DNA from: JAWLDA01 sp041686855
GTDB taxonomy: Bacteria; Bacillota; Limnochordia; DTU080; RSA5
Direction: 5' to 3'
Assembly: GCA_041686855.1 (NCBI GenBank)
Contig: JAWLDA010000002.1
Coordinates: 248,001 to 312,000 of the forward strand
Length of the DNA: 64,000 nucleotides
Part shown: in pieces, positions 32,974 through 41,094 of the stretch
Layout of the letters: the number at the start of each line of letters is the position of its first letter
Position numbering within the stretch: the first letter of the stretch is position 1
Notes under the pieces: model-generated
Told to the model about the DNA's origin: nothing
The model's input: only the letters and a program-made list of their open reading frames with translations
Database searches by the model: none
Program-made: the position numbers and the translations under genes

Positions 32974-34728
32974 TCATGACACGGTAGAGTTCATCAAACC
33001 GACGACGCCGCGTGCTTGATGTTCGCAAAGGCGTGCGTACAAACCGCCGCGCCGAATGAGTTCTTTATGCGTGCCCAGTTCGGTGATACGGCCTTCTTCG
33101 ATGCACGCGATGCGGTCCGCACTTTGAATGGTGCTCAAACGGTGAGCAATGACAAAGGTGGTGCGGTCCTCCATCAAGCGATCGAGCGCCTCTTGAATCT
33201 GCATCTCCGTGACGGTGTCCACCGCTGACGTCGCTTCGTCGAGGATCAGGATCTTGGCCTCCTTGAGGATCGCCCGCGCAATCGAGAGTCGCTGCTTTTG
33301 CCCCACCGAGAGTTTAACTCCCCGTTCGCCCACGACGGCATCGTACCCCTCGGGGAGACGGTCGATAAACTCGGCCGCATTGGCAAGCTCGGCGGCGCGC
33401 TGCACCTCAGCGTCGGTCGCGTCCAAGCGGCCGAATCGAATGTTCTCCCCAACCGTTCCATTAAACAAAAACGGCTCCTGGGAGACGACCGCGATTTGGG
33501 ACCGCAGATCTGCAAGACGTAGGTCCCGCACATCGTGACCGTCAACGAGCACCCGTCCAGACGTCACATCATAAAAACGAGGGACCAGCGAAAGGATTGT
33601 CGTCTTCCCGGCGCCGGTCGGGCCGACCAGCGCCACGGTCTCGCCCGGCGCGACGCTGAGATTAATCTCCTGGAGAATACTGCGCCCTTGACCGTAGGAG
33701 AAGCTGACGTTTTCGAAGCGCACTTCGCCGCGCACCGGCTCAGGGAGCGCGAGAGCCCCCTTCTTCTCCTGAATCTCCGGCTCCATATCCATGATCTCAA
33801 AGACCCGTTCGCCCGCAGCAAGGGCATCCTGCCACATGTTGTTCAGGCTTTGCAGTCGGTTCACCGGCTCGTAAAATAGGTTGAGGTAGAACAAGAACGC
33901 GACGACATCCCCTACACTGGCTCTTCCTCCGATGACCGCGGCGCCGCCGACGGCGATGACAAAGAGGCCGCCGAGTGAGCCGAGAAAACTCATCCCCGGT
34001 GAGAACGAGGCCCACGCGTACATCGCCTTGAGGTGTTCGAGCCGATAGGCGTCGGCGTACGCTCTAAAACGCGTCGCCTGTTGCTCTTCTCGATTGAAAA
34101 TCTTGATCTGCAACAATCCGGAGAGTGCGTCGTGAAGCGCGGCGTTCATTGCGCCGGCTCGTTCGCGCACCGTTCTGTAGATGCGGCGCATTCGCTTCGT
34201 GTACCAAAGGGCGCCGGCCGCCAGGAAGGGAATGGGGATCAACGCGACCAGTGCCAGGAATGGGTTGATGTAAAAGAGGATTCCAGCTACTCCGACGAGT
34301 GTCAACGAGGCTACCAAGAGTTGTTCGGTCCCGTCCAACAAGACGCGCTCGACGTGGTTGACGTCGTCTACGACTCGGGACATCAGCTCTCCGGTGGAGC
34401 GGTTGGCGTAAAAGCCGAGAGATAGCCGCTGCATCTTGCTGAACACTTCGTCCCTCATGTCGAGGATGACGCGCTGCTCGAGCGAGTTGTTCAACCGGAT
34501 GCGTAGCATATTGAAGAGATCGCGCATAGCGTACGAGAGACCAATCCCGACGACGTACACGACGAGCAGATTAAGACTGCCCTGTGCGATCGCCCCGTCG
34601 ACAACACTCTTCATGAGGTAGGGTGGGACCATCGCCGTAAGCGTCGAGAGGACGGCACACACAATCGTCAGGAGGGCCAACCGACGGTATGGCCGAAAAT
34701 ATGCAAGTACTCGCAGAAGGGGGGCCAT
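32974..34728 (-). CDS. ABC exporter, fused membrane and ATPase domains (MsbA-like)
   Basis: 584 residues. Six transmembrane helices span about 1-310. The ATPase has Walker A VGPTGAGKTTIL near residue 372, signature LSVGQKQRLSIARAIL near 478, Walker B ILILDEATSAVD near 500 and the H-loop VIAHRLSTI. It would work as a homodimer exporting a lipid, drug or peptide. Its ATG comes three bases after the ArsR stop, and the ATP-grasp gene follows within about 30 bases, so regulator, exporter, ligase and aminomutase appear to form one transcript. Confidence 0.93.
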   Translation of the reverse strand: MAPLLRVLAYFRPYRRLALLTIVCAVLSTLTAMVPPYLMKSVVDGAIAQGSLNLLVVYVVGIGLSYAMRDLFNMLRIRLNNSLEQRVILDMRDEVFSKMQRLSLGFYANRSTGELMSRVVDDVNHVERVLLDGTEQLLVASLTLVGVAGILFYINPFLALVALIPIPFLAAGALWYTKRMRRIYRTVRERAGAMNAALHDALSGLLQIKIFNREEQQATRFRAYADAYRLEHLKAMYAWASFSPGMSFLGSLGGLFVIAVGGAAVIGGRASVGDVVAFLFYLNLFYEPVNRLQSLNNMWQDALAAGERVFEIMDMEPEIQEKKGALALPEPVRGEVRFENVSFSYGQGRSILQEINLSVAPGETVALVGPTGAGKTTILSLVPRFYDVTSGRVLVDGHDVRDLRLADLRSQIAVVSQEPFLFNGTVGENIRFGRLDATDAEVQRAAELANAAEFIDRLPEGYDAVVGERGVKLSVGQKQRLSIARAILKEAKILILDEATSAVDTVTEMQIQEALDRLMEDRTTFVIAHRLSTIQSADRIACIEEGRITELGTHKELIRRGGLYARLCEHQARGVVGLMNSTVS

Positions 34729-34731
34729 CAG

Positions 34732-35019
34732 TTACGAGGCGACCTCCCGGTCGACGGCGAGGAGTCGCTTGATGTCAAGGCCGTACGCTGCGAACGCTTC
34801 CGTGTTGACACTACAGTAGATCCACTGCCCCTCTTTTTCTCCGGTGACAAGCCCAATATCCCGAAGCACCTTGAGGTGGTGCGAGAGCGTCGGTTGAGAG
34901 ATCCCGAGGTGTCTGGCCAAATCGCAGACGCACAGGGTCTCATCCATGAGCGCCCGCAGGATTCTCAGGCGGCTTTCGTCTCCGAGGGCCTTAAAGAGTC
35001 GGACCAGCTCGGCCACCAA
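34732..35019 (-). CDS. ArsR/SmtB family transcriptional repressor
   Basis: About 95 residues with a winged helix: LGDESRLRILRAL near residue 15, ISQPTLSHHLKVLRDIGLV as recognition helix near residue 45, then GQWIYCSVN as wing. The sequence ETLCVCDLAR near residue 30 contains the CxC pair at the position of the alpha-3 metal site of ArsR and CadC. This points to sensing of a thiophilic metal or arsenite, although the third cysteine of E. coli ArsR is not present. TTG 35019 lies six bases after GGGAAGGG. It heads the exporter operon and is divergent from ispH. Confidence 0.9.
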   Translation of the reverse strand: MVAELVRLFKALGDESRLRILRALMDETLCVCDLARHLGISQPTLSHHLKVLRDIGLVTGEKEGQWIYCSVNTEAFAAYGLDIKRLLAVDREVAS

Positions 35020-35025
35020 TATCAA

Positions 35026-35060
35026 CCCTTCCCAATATATACATACATCAATATTACCTG
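35026..35060 (-). promoter_or_regulatory. Candidate promoter/operator of the ArsR operon
   Basis: An AT-rich island in a GC-rich region. AATAT at 35034-35038 and ATATT at 35051-35055 form an inverted repeat around ATACATACATCA, similar in layout to ArsR/SmtB operators. A TATATT on the minus strand could be a -10 box; no -35 is clear. Confidence 0.35.
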
Positions 35061-35173
35061 CTTTACGTCTTCAAGTCCTCCCCTCGATATTCCTCCTCAA
35101 GATGTATCATCCACGCGGATGTCGGAAGGAAGCGCCGTGCATCTCACTAATACTACGGTGAGAAGGGGTGCTG

Positions 35174-36058
35174 ATGTTGAACGTTGTAAAGATTACGCCT
35201 AGAGGTTACTGCTACGGGGTTGTCGACGCTATCCAAATCGCCAAGAATGTCGCATTGGATCAGTCGCTGCCGCGACCGGTATACATCCTTGGACTGATCG
35301 TCCACAACCGTCACGTCGTAGACTCGTTGCGTGAAGATTACGACATCATCACACTCGACGGCGGAGACCGGCTCTCCCTCCTCGACGAAATCCACGAGGG
35401 GAGTGTCGTCTTTACTGCACACGGCGTCTCACCGGCTGTCAAGGATCTGGCCAAGGCGAAGGGTTTAACGTGTGTCGACGCCACGTGCCCTGACGTCACC
35501 GTCACCCATGATCTCATCAAAAAGTTTGCCGCCAAGGGGTATCACGTTATCTATATCGGCAAGAAGGGCCACCCCGAACCCGAAGGCGCCATGGGCGAAG
35601 CTCCCGACCTTGTGCATCTGGTCGAGACCCGCGCCGACGTCGACGCCCTCCAACTTGACGGACTTCCCTTGGGTGTGGCGACGCAGACCACGTTGAGCCA
35701 ATGGGATACTGCGGATCTCATTGAGTACATCGTGGCCAAGTACCCCCACGCGGAGGTACATAACGAGATCTGCTTTGCGACCCAGTCACGACAAGAGGCT
35801 GCTGCAGACCAAGCCCGACAGACCGATCTCGTCTTAGTGGTCGGGGATACGCGCAGCAACAATTCTAACCGTTTGGTCCAAGTGGTCCAGGAGAAGGCTG
35901 GCCGGCCCGCTTACCTCATCGACAGCGTCGATGAGATCAATTTAGATTGGTTAAAGGGCGCTCGCACCGTGGGGGTGACGGCCGGTTCTTCGACACCGAC
36001 ACATCTCACCAAAGCCGTCATCAAGTTCCTCGAATCGTACGAGCCATCCGACACGTAG
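35174..36058 (+). CDS. ispH: 4-hydroxy-3-methylbut-2-enyl diphosphate reductase
   Basis: Last enzyme of the MEP isoprenoid pathway, making IPP and DMAPP with a 4Fe-4S cluster. The three cluster cysteines are seen in PRGYCYGV near residue 12, VDATCPDVT near 100 and NEICFATQSRQ near 195; TAHGVSP and SSNSNRL-type (RSNNSNRL) segments match active-site loops. The second residue after the first cysteine is Tyr-Gly as in Bacillus forms. ATG 35174 has AAGGGG at a good distance. The pathway product feeds the squalene genes 4 kb downstream. Confidence 0.95.
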   Translation: MLNVVKITPRGYCYGVVDAIQIAKNVALDQSLPRPVYILGLIVHNRHVVDSLREDYDIITLDGGDRLSLLDEIHEGSVVFTAHGVSPAVKDLAKAKGLTCVDATCPDVTVTHDLIKKFAAKGYHVIYIGKKGHPEPEGAMGEAPDLVHLVETRADVDALQLDGLPLGVATQTTLSQWDTADLIEYIVAKYPHAEVHNEICFATQSRQEAAADQARQTDLVLVVGDTRSNNSNRLVQVVQEKAGRPAYLIDSVDEINLDWLKGARTVGVTAGSSTPTHLTKAVIKFLESYEPSDT

Positions 36059-36072
36059 TCGTGATACAGAGG

Positions 36073-37212
36073 CTAAAAGGGCAGCGCCTGTTGATCGGAG
36101 CCGAGCGTGCGTCGCCAGACGCGCTGCATGGCTCGCGGCAATGCCATCTCCTCCACCTCAGAGGGTGTGACCCACACCGCGTCCTCCTCAGGGACGGCGC
36201 TCCACTTGGCCTCCCACTCGCGCACGCCCGTCGGATGTATCACGTTGAGACGGGCTTCGACGACCTCCAGACGCCAAAGCAAATGCGAAAAGCGGTGCTC
36301 CACCAACCCCAGTGAGCGCATTTGCCACCCGTCAGTGATCGACTTCGAAGGGTCCTGATGGTTCACGCTTCCCTCCAGTTCCGGCGTGATCTCTTGTAGA
36401 ATGCTCTTGGCCGATTGAGGTCCGTGGCCCAGAGCGTGCGGAAACTCCCACATTAGTGCCAGCAACCCTTCCTCAGGGCGACGGCGCAATCGCACGCGCT
36501 CACCAACCCACGCCAAGACGACCGTCCGCTGCTCTACCTTCACCGACTCTTTATTCGACTTGACAGGCAATTCACGCTCTCTTCCCGATTCGTGCGCAAG
36601 ACACATGCCGCGCAGCGGACAGTTCGGACACTCAGGCGTAACAGGCAGACACACCGTCGCCCCCAATTCCATCATCGCTTGGTTGAAGTCGCCGGAACGC
36701 TCCTGGGGCAGCTCCTCGATTAAAAACGTGTTCATCTCTCGCTTGGTAGCGCTCTTGTCGACCGGCGCGTCGATACACTGAAGGCGCGAGACCACACGGG
36801 CAACGTTGCCGTCCAAGACGGGATATGGAAGATTAAACGCAATACTGCCGACGGCCGCCGCCGTGTACTCGCCCACTCCCGGAAGTGCCCGAATGGCGTC
36901 GTAATCCATGGGCACGGCAGCTTCGTACTGCCCAACCAGGGCCTGCGCAGCCTTGTGCAAATTGCGCGCTCGGCGGTAGTAACCGAGGCCCTTCCAAACC
37001 CGGAGTACCTCGTCAACCGAGGCATCGGCCAGCGCTTCAAGCGTCGGGAAGCGTTCGAGGAACGTTTGGTAGTATGGAATCACCGTTTGTACCTGAGTCT
37101 GCTGAAGCATAAACTCGGAGACGAGAATCGCATACGGATCCCGCGTGCGCCTCCAAGGGAGGTCTCGAGCGGTGCGATCGTACCAGTCAAGAAGAGCCGG
37201 GGCCACCCTCAC
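36073..37212 (-). CDS. mutY: A/G-specific adenine DNA glycosylase
   Basis: 379 residues. Removes adenine mispaired with 8-oxoguanine. Helix-hairpin-helix LPGVGEYTAAAVGSIAFN near residue 108 is followed by the catalytic Asp in PVLDGNVARV near residue 133. The 4Fe-4S ligands are in ECPNCPLRGMC near 190. A C-terminal NUDIX-like domain from about residue 225 (EEGLLALMWEFP) recognises 8-oxoG. LQQTQVQTV near residue 37 is the base-recognition helix. GTG 37212 overlaps the stop of the M14-like gene as GTGA. Confidence 0.95.
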   Translation of the reverse strand: MRVAPALLDWYDRTARDLPWRRTRDPYAILVSEFMLQQTQVQTVIPYYQTFLERFPTLEALADASVDEVLRVWKGLGYYRRARNLHKAAQALVGQYEAAVPMDYDAIRALPGVGEYTAAAVGSIAFNLPYPVLDGNVARVVSRLQCIDAPVDKSATKREMNTFLIEELPQERSGDFNQAMMELGATVCLPVTPECPNCPLRGMCLAHESGRERELPVKSNKESVKVEQRTVVLAWVGERVRLRRRPEEGLLALMWEFPHALGHGPQSAKSILQEITPELEGSVNHQDPSKSITDGWQMRSLGLVEHRFSHLLWRLEVVEARLNVIHPTGVREWEAKWSAVPEEDAVWVTPSEVEEMALPRAMQRVWRRTLGSDQQALPF

Positions 37213-38342
37213 GCCGACTCATCCCTTTCCATGCGTTCGATCGTCGCCAGCCCTGCCCGCACTGCCACTTCGGTCGCGTCGGCCCGATAACCGAGAGGCT
37301 GCTCGAGCCCCATCTCTGTGGTAAACGAGTTCGCTTTTAAGAGCGTGAGGTAGAGGCCGAAACCGTCGGGTGGCAAGCGGCGCTCACGATTGGCTGAGTA
37401 CACTCCCGGGTACAACTCGATGAGGCCACCCTCGGGAATGTCGAGGAACGGCAGCAGCTCGTCTAACGGCATGAGGGGAAAACCCGCCTCGCGCACGGCG
37501 TCGATCATGGCCACGTACACAGCGCGCGAGCGTTTGGGGTGCAGCGCGTTGGTGTACATGCCGAACCTGTCGCCAAAATTCTCATGGAGGTCAAAGACAA
37601 ACTCGCTGCGCACCTGGTGCGCCAAGCGGCGAATCGCCTCGATCTCCGCAGGAGGATTCTGGATGGAGAAGAACCGATTAAAATTACCGACGCGACCGCT
37701 CTCATCGACGTAGACAGTCGGTCCGCCCCCCCAGTCGTACACGTCGCGCCCCTCGGCCAGTCCCGGTGAGCCCGGCACCAGCAGGCGCAGACCCTGGACG
37801 CGCTGGGCGAGCTCGGGACGATTGCGCAAGTACGCCTGCACATATTCGCCGGTATCCGCGTTTCCCGAGTGTCCCTCCTGAAAGGAGCAAAAGGCGAGTT
37901 GGTCCACGGCACACACTGCAAAGCCTTCGTCTTCCCACACGACTTCAGCGTAGCGTGTGAACGCTCTAATCGCCTGTTCATGCGTGCTTAGCGGCACATC
38001 GGCACGCCCTACTGCACGCCGAAAGGTACGGCGCACGCCGTCCCAGCCCAGCGGATCCCTGCACGGCACGATCACCATGCGTCCGGTGAAGCCCGGGCGC
38101 AGCGCCAAGTTGAGTGCAGTCGCCACGCCGGCAGCCTCTTCTGCGTGGGCGCCGGCCGCAACCAAAACAGGGGTACGACCTTGCCCCCAAGGTTCCGTTT
38201 CGGTATCGTATGCGTAAATCGGGGTCCCAAAGAGCGTCTCGCCGATTTGAATCCTATCAAGGCCACTTTGATCGCAGCTCTCGACGAGCCGATCGTACCC
38301 GCCGATCCGCTCTCCCCACTCTCGCGCGTCTACCAACGTCAC
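37209..38342 (-). CDS. M14-family zinc carboxypeptidase-like protein
   Basis: 377 residues. The zinc site of M14 peptidases and succinylglutamate-desuccinylase-like deacylases is visible: GAHAEEAAG (HxxE) near residue 64, NFNRFF near residue 220, FDLHENFGDRFG (zinc His) near 250 and the catalytic Glu in SFTTEMGLEQP near 347. No signal peptide, so cytoplasmic. Substrate unknown. GTG 38342 overlaps the stop of the HTH-MBL gene, and its own stop overlaps mutY; all three are translationally coupled. Confidence 0.8.
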   Translation of the reverse strand: MTLVDAREWGERIGGYDRLVESCDQSGLDRIQIGETLFGTPIYAYDTETEPWGQGRTPVLVAAGAHAEEAAGVATALNLALRPGFTGRMVIVPCRDPLGWDGVRRTFRRAVGRADVPLSTHEQAIRAFTRYAEVVWEDEGFAVCAVDQLAFCSFQEGHSGNADTGEYVQAYLRNRPELAQRVQGLRLLVPGSPGLAEGRDVYDWGGGPTVYVDESGRVGNFNRFFSIQNPPAEIEAIRRLAHQVRSEFVFDLHENFGDRFGMYTNALHPKRSRAVYVAMIDAVREAGFPLMPLDELLPFLDIPEGGLIELYPGVYSANRERRLPPDGFGLYLTLLKANSFTTEMGLEQPLGYRADATEVAVRAGLATIERMERDESA

Positions 38343-39175
38343 TCTATTCCCCGCACTGCTTTGACAAAAGGATTGTGCTCCCGTTCGAGCCCCACCGTCG
38401 TCACGGGACCGTGTCCGGGCAACAGGAGAGTCTCCGCAGGCAGATTCAGAATAGCCTCAGCCGAGCGCAATAGCGAGGGGTAATGCCGAGCGCCGTCCAT
38501 CGGGCCACCCAGCGAGCCCGCAAAGAGGGTGTCGCCCACTGCCGCAATCGCCGCCCCGGTGAAATGGAAGACGATTCCGTGCAAGGTGTGGCCACCCGAC
38601 GGAATCACATGGATCGTCTGCGCCCCCAACTCGAGCGTCGAGCCGGCTTGAGTCGCCACGAGGCCCTCGCCCTGCCACTCCTCGGGGTGCGCGTATACAG
38701 GTACGTCGCCGACGTCCCTGCGCAGAGATTCCACGCCTGCCACGTGATCGCTGTGTCCGTGTGTGAGGAGGATGGCCCCAAGCTCCCAGCCACGCTCCTG
38801 CAACCTTTGGACCATGGCTGCGGGGTCACCGCCCGGATCGATCAAGAAGGTGTCAGCGCTCGCCTCGAAGTGCACGAGGAACCCGTTCGAATTCATCTCG
38901 GGAAAGGTGAAACGCTCGAGGACGATCCCTGGGGCTGCCTCAAACGTCGGCGGCCGGTACTCTACGGTGGCGATCCCCCAGAGGGCTTCCGAGTGCAGGT
39001 GCAACGCCTTTGCCAACCCGTCCGATTCGGTTCGCTCGGGGCTTTGTTCGTACCGCTCAAACGCTTGAATCCGTCCGGCCTCTACGCCGCTCTTGGCCGC
39101 TAGTTCGGCGTGGGAGAAACCATTGCCGACGCGCGCCTTTTTCACAACATCTCCAAACTCGTCTTCAAGGATCAT
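38339..39175 (-). CDS. HTH (XRE-like) domain fused to metallo-beta-lactamase fold hydrolase
   Basis: 278 residues. Residues 1-70 resemble a Cro/C1-type helix-turn-helix: VKKARVGNGFSHAELAAKSGVEAGRIQAFE. From about residue 85 a metallo-beta-lactamase domain follows, with LTHGHSDHVAGVESL near residue 137, PSGGHTLHGIVF near 200, GDTLFAGSLGG and LPGHGPVTTV. All zinc ligands of the glyoxalase-II-like class are present. A DNA-binding part on a thioester or ester hydrolase is unusual. Start ATG 39175 or the adjacent TTG; GAGGAGG lies upstream. Confidence 0.85.
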   Translation of the reverse strand: MILEDEFGDVVKKARVGNGFSHAELAAKSGVEAGRIQAFERYEQSPERTESDGLAKALHLHSEALWGIATVEYRPPTFEAAPGIVLERFTFPEMNSNGFLVHFEASADTFLIDPGGDPAAMVQRLQERGWELGAILLTHGHSDHVAGVESLRRDVGDVPVYAHPEEWQGEGLVATQAGSTLELGAQTIHVIPSGGHTLHGIVFHFTGAAIAAVGDTLFAGSLGGPMDGARHYPSLLRSAEAILNLPAETLLLPGHGPVTTVGLEREHNPFVKAVRGIE

Positions 39176-39340
39176 CAACGGCTGCCGTCCTCCTCGGTAT
39201 CTTTGCAAACGTTCCGCTCTCTCTTTTAGTCCACTTTCGAGACTCGGATCGCTCCTCCTCTTTGCGCCTCTTTGCGCTTAGAGAAAGGAGGCTTTCCTGG
39301 GAGAAAGGTGGAAAGGTATACGCTTGGGAGGTCAACTTCA

Positions 39341-40225
39341 TTGGGCACGCTTCACAATCCGAGCGCCGATGGCAACGCCGATCCATGGAGGATCTGCGCA
39401 CAGCTGGCCACCATGCATTACGAAAACTTCACGGTGGGCAGCCGACTCCTCCCTCGCCGGTTGCGCCGCCACTTCTGGGCGGTCTACGCGTACTGTCGCA
39501 CCGTTGACGATCTAGGCGACGAAGCCACTGGTGATCGTTCGGCACTGCTCGATGCGTGGGAGGCGGAACTGGAAGCGTGCTTCGAGGGCGCGCCCCGCCA
39601 TCCGGTGATGCAGGCGCTCCAGTCGACAGTACACGACTTCCACCTCCCCAAAGAGCCCTTCCTCAAGTTAATTGAGGCGAATCGGCGGGATCAACGTCTC
39701 CATCGGTATGCATCGTACAAAGAGCTCCTCGAGTACTGCGAGTACTCGGCGAACCCGGTCGGCCACCTGGTCTTAGGCCTCCTGGGCGCATCCTCACCCC
39801 AGGCGCGCCGTCTCGCCGACGCCACCTGCAGCGCCCTCCAACTCACCAACTTTTGGCAGGACGTTGCTCGAGACTTCGCGAAGGGGCGCATATACATTCC
39901 CCAGGACGATATGCGCCGATTCGGCTACACGGAGGAGGATTTGGCGGCAGGACGCGTGACGGATGCCTTCCGCTCTCTCCTCGCCTTTGAAATTCGGCGC
40001 ACCCGTTCGCTCTTTGACGAAGGAGACGCGTTACTAGCCTTACTCCCGGTCCGATTCCGAGTCGAAGTAGCCCTTTTCTCGCTTGGAGGACGGACGGTTT
40101 TGGACGCGATCGAAGCTCAGGGGTACGACGTCCTGACACACCGACCGGTCGTCTCGTCCACCCAAAAGGCCCGACTGGGATGGCGAGCCCTGGGCAAATA
40201 CGGACCATGGAGACGGTTGCCGTGA
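39341..40225 (+). CDS. hpnC: Presqualene diphosphate-forming hopanoid enzyme (HpnC type)
   Basis: 294 residues of the squalene/phytoene synthase fold. The first Asp-rich motif lies in VYAYCRTVDDLGDE near residue 45 and the second in LQLTNFWQDVARDFAKGRIY near residue 170. HYENFTVGSRLLPRRLRRHF near the start is typical of HpnC. In the three-enzyme route, HpnD makes presqualene diphosphate and HpnC converts it to hydroxysqualene, so the label reflects the family rather than the exact step. TTG 39341 lies nine bases after GGGAGG. First gene of hpnCDE. Confidence 0.88.
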   Translation: MGTLHNPSADGNADPWRICAQLATMHYENFTVGSRLLPRRLRRHFWAVYAYCRTVDDLGDEATGDRSALLDAWEAELEACFEGAPRHPVMQALQSTVHDFHLPKEPFLKLIEANRRDQRLHRYASYKELLEYCEYSANPVGHLVLGLLGASSPQARRLADATCSALQLTNFWQDVARDFAKGRIYIPQDDMRRFGYTEEDLAAGRVTDAFRSLLAFEIRRTRSLFDEGDALLALLPVRFRVEVALFSLGGRTVLDAIEAQGYDVLTHRPVVSSTQKARLGWRALGKYGPWRRLP

Positions 40226-41094
40226 GCCTTCCAGATATCACCGAGAGCTACGAACACTGCGTCGCCATTACTCAGGCACGCGCCCGCAACTTTTACTTTG
40301 CGTTTTTGACCCTGCCCAAGGCGGGCCGCGACGCGATCTGCGCGGTCTACGCGTTCTGCCGCCTCCTCGATGACATTGCAGACGGCCCGATGCCGCGCGC
40401 ACAGAAGCAGGCTGCCATCGCCGCAGCGCGCACCGACCTCTCGGACGCTCTCGCTGGGCGGGCCCGTACACCCGTCTACATCGCTCTCGCTGATGCCGTA
40501 CGGCGCTACTCGATCTCCGAACGGCACCTCCTGGAGGTCGCCCAAGGCGTCGAGCAGGATCTCCACGTGACGCGTTACCGCACCTTTACCGAGCTGCGAG
40601 AGTACTGCTACCTCGTCGCCTCCTCTGTCGGCTTGGCGTGTCTTGAAGTGTTTGGGTACCACTCTCCCGAAGCCCGTGACGCCGCCGTCGACCTCGGCAT
40701 TGCTATGCAACTCACAAACGTCGTTCGCGATGTAGCCGAGGATGCTGCTGAAAACCGCATTTATCTACCTCAAGACGACTTAAACGCCTTTGGCGTCGGC
40801 GAAGACGAGATATTGGCGGGCCGCCCGACACCCGCGCTTACGCGCATGCTCGCCTTTCAAGGTGAGCGGGCCAAGGAGTATTACGGAAGGGCCCGCGCGC
40901 TCTTTAAGCACCTACCACGGCGGAGTCGACCGTGCCCGATGGTCCTCTTCGGCGTCTATCGCACGCTCCTCGAACAGATCGAACGGAACGGATACGACGT
41001 CTTCACGCGGCGCGCCACCCTCGCCAAAAGCCGCCGAGCCCAAATCGCTCTCGCCCTGTGGATCCGAGGTCTCTTATGGAAAAGCCCATCGTAG
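40222..41094 (+). CDS. hpnD: Presqualene diphosphate synthase
   Basis: 290 residues. Squalene/phytoene synthase fold with VYAFCRLLDDIADG near residue 45 and MQLTNVVRDVAEDAAENRIYLP near residue 165, quoted in part as VVRDVAEDA. HpnD condenses two farnesyl diphosphates. The GTG at 40222 shares bases with the hpnC stop (GTGA), with GGAG nine bases upstream; an ATG fifteen bases earlier is less likely. Carotenoid phytoene synthase is the main alternative, but the neighbours hpnC and hpnE favour squalene. Confidence 0.88.
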   Translation: MSLPDITESYEHCVAITQARARNFYFAFLTLPKAGRDAICAVYAFCRLLDDIADGPMPRAQKQAAIAAARTDLSDALAGRARTPVYIALADAVRRYSISERHLLEVAQGVEQDLHVTRYRTFTELREYCYLVASSVGLACLEVFGYHSPEARDAAVDLGIAMQLTNVVRDVAEDAAENRIYLPQDDLNAFGVGEDEILAGRPTPALTRMLAFQGERAKEYYGRARALFKHLPRRSRPCPMVLFGVYRTLLEQIERNGYDVFTRRATLAKSRRAQIALALWIRGLLWKSPS

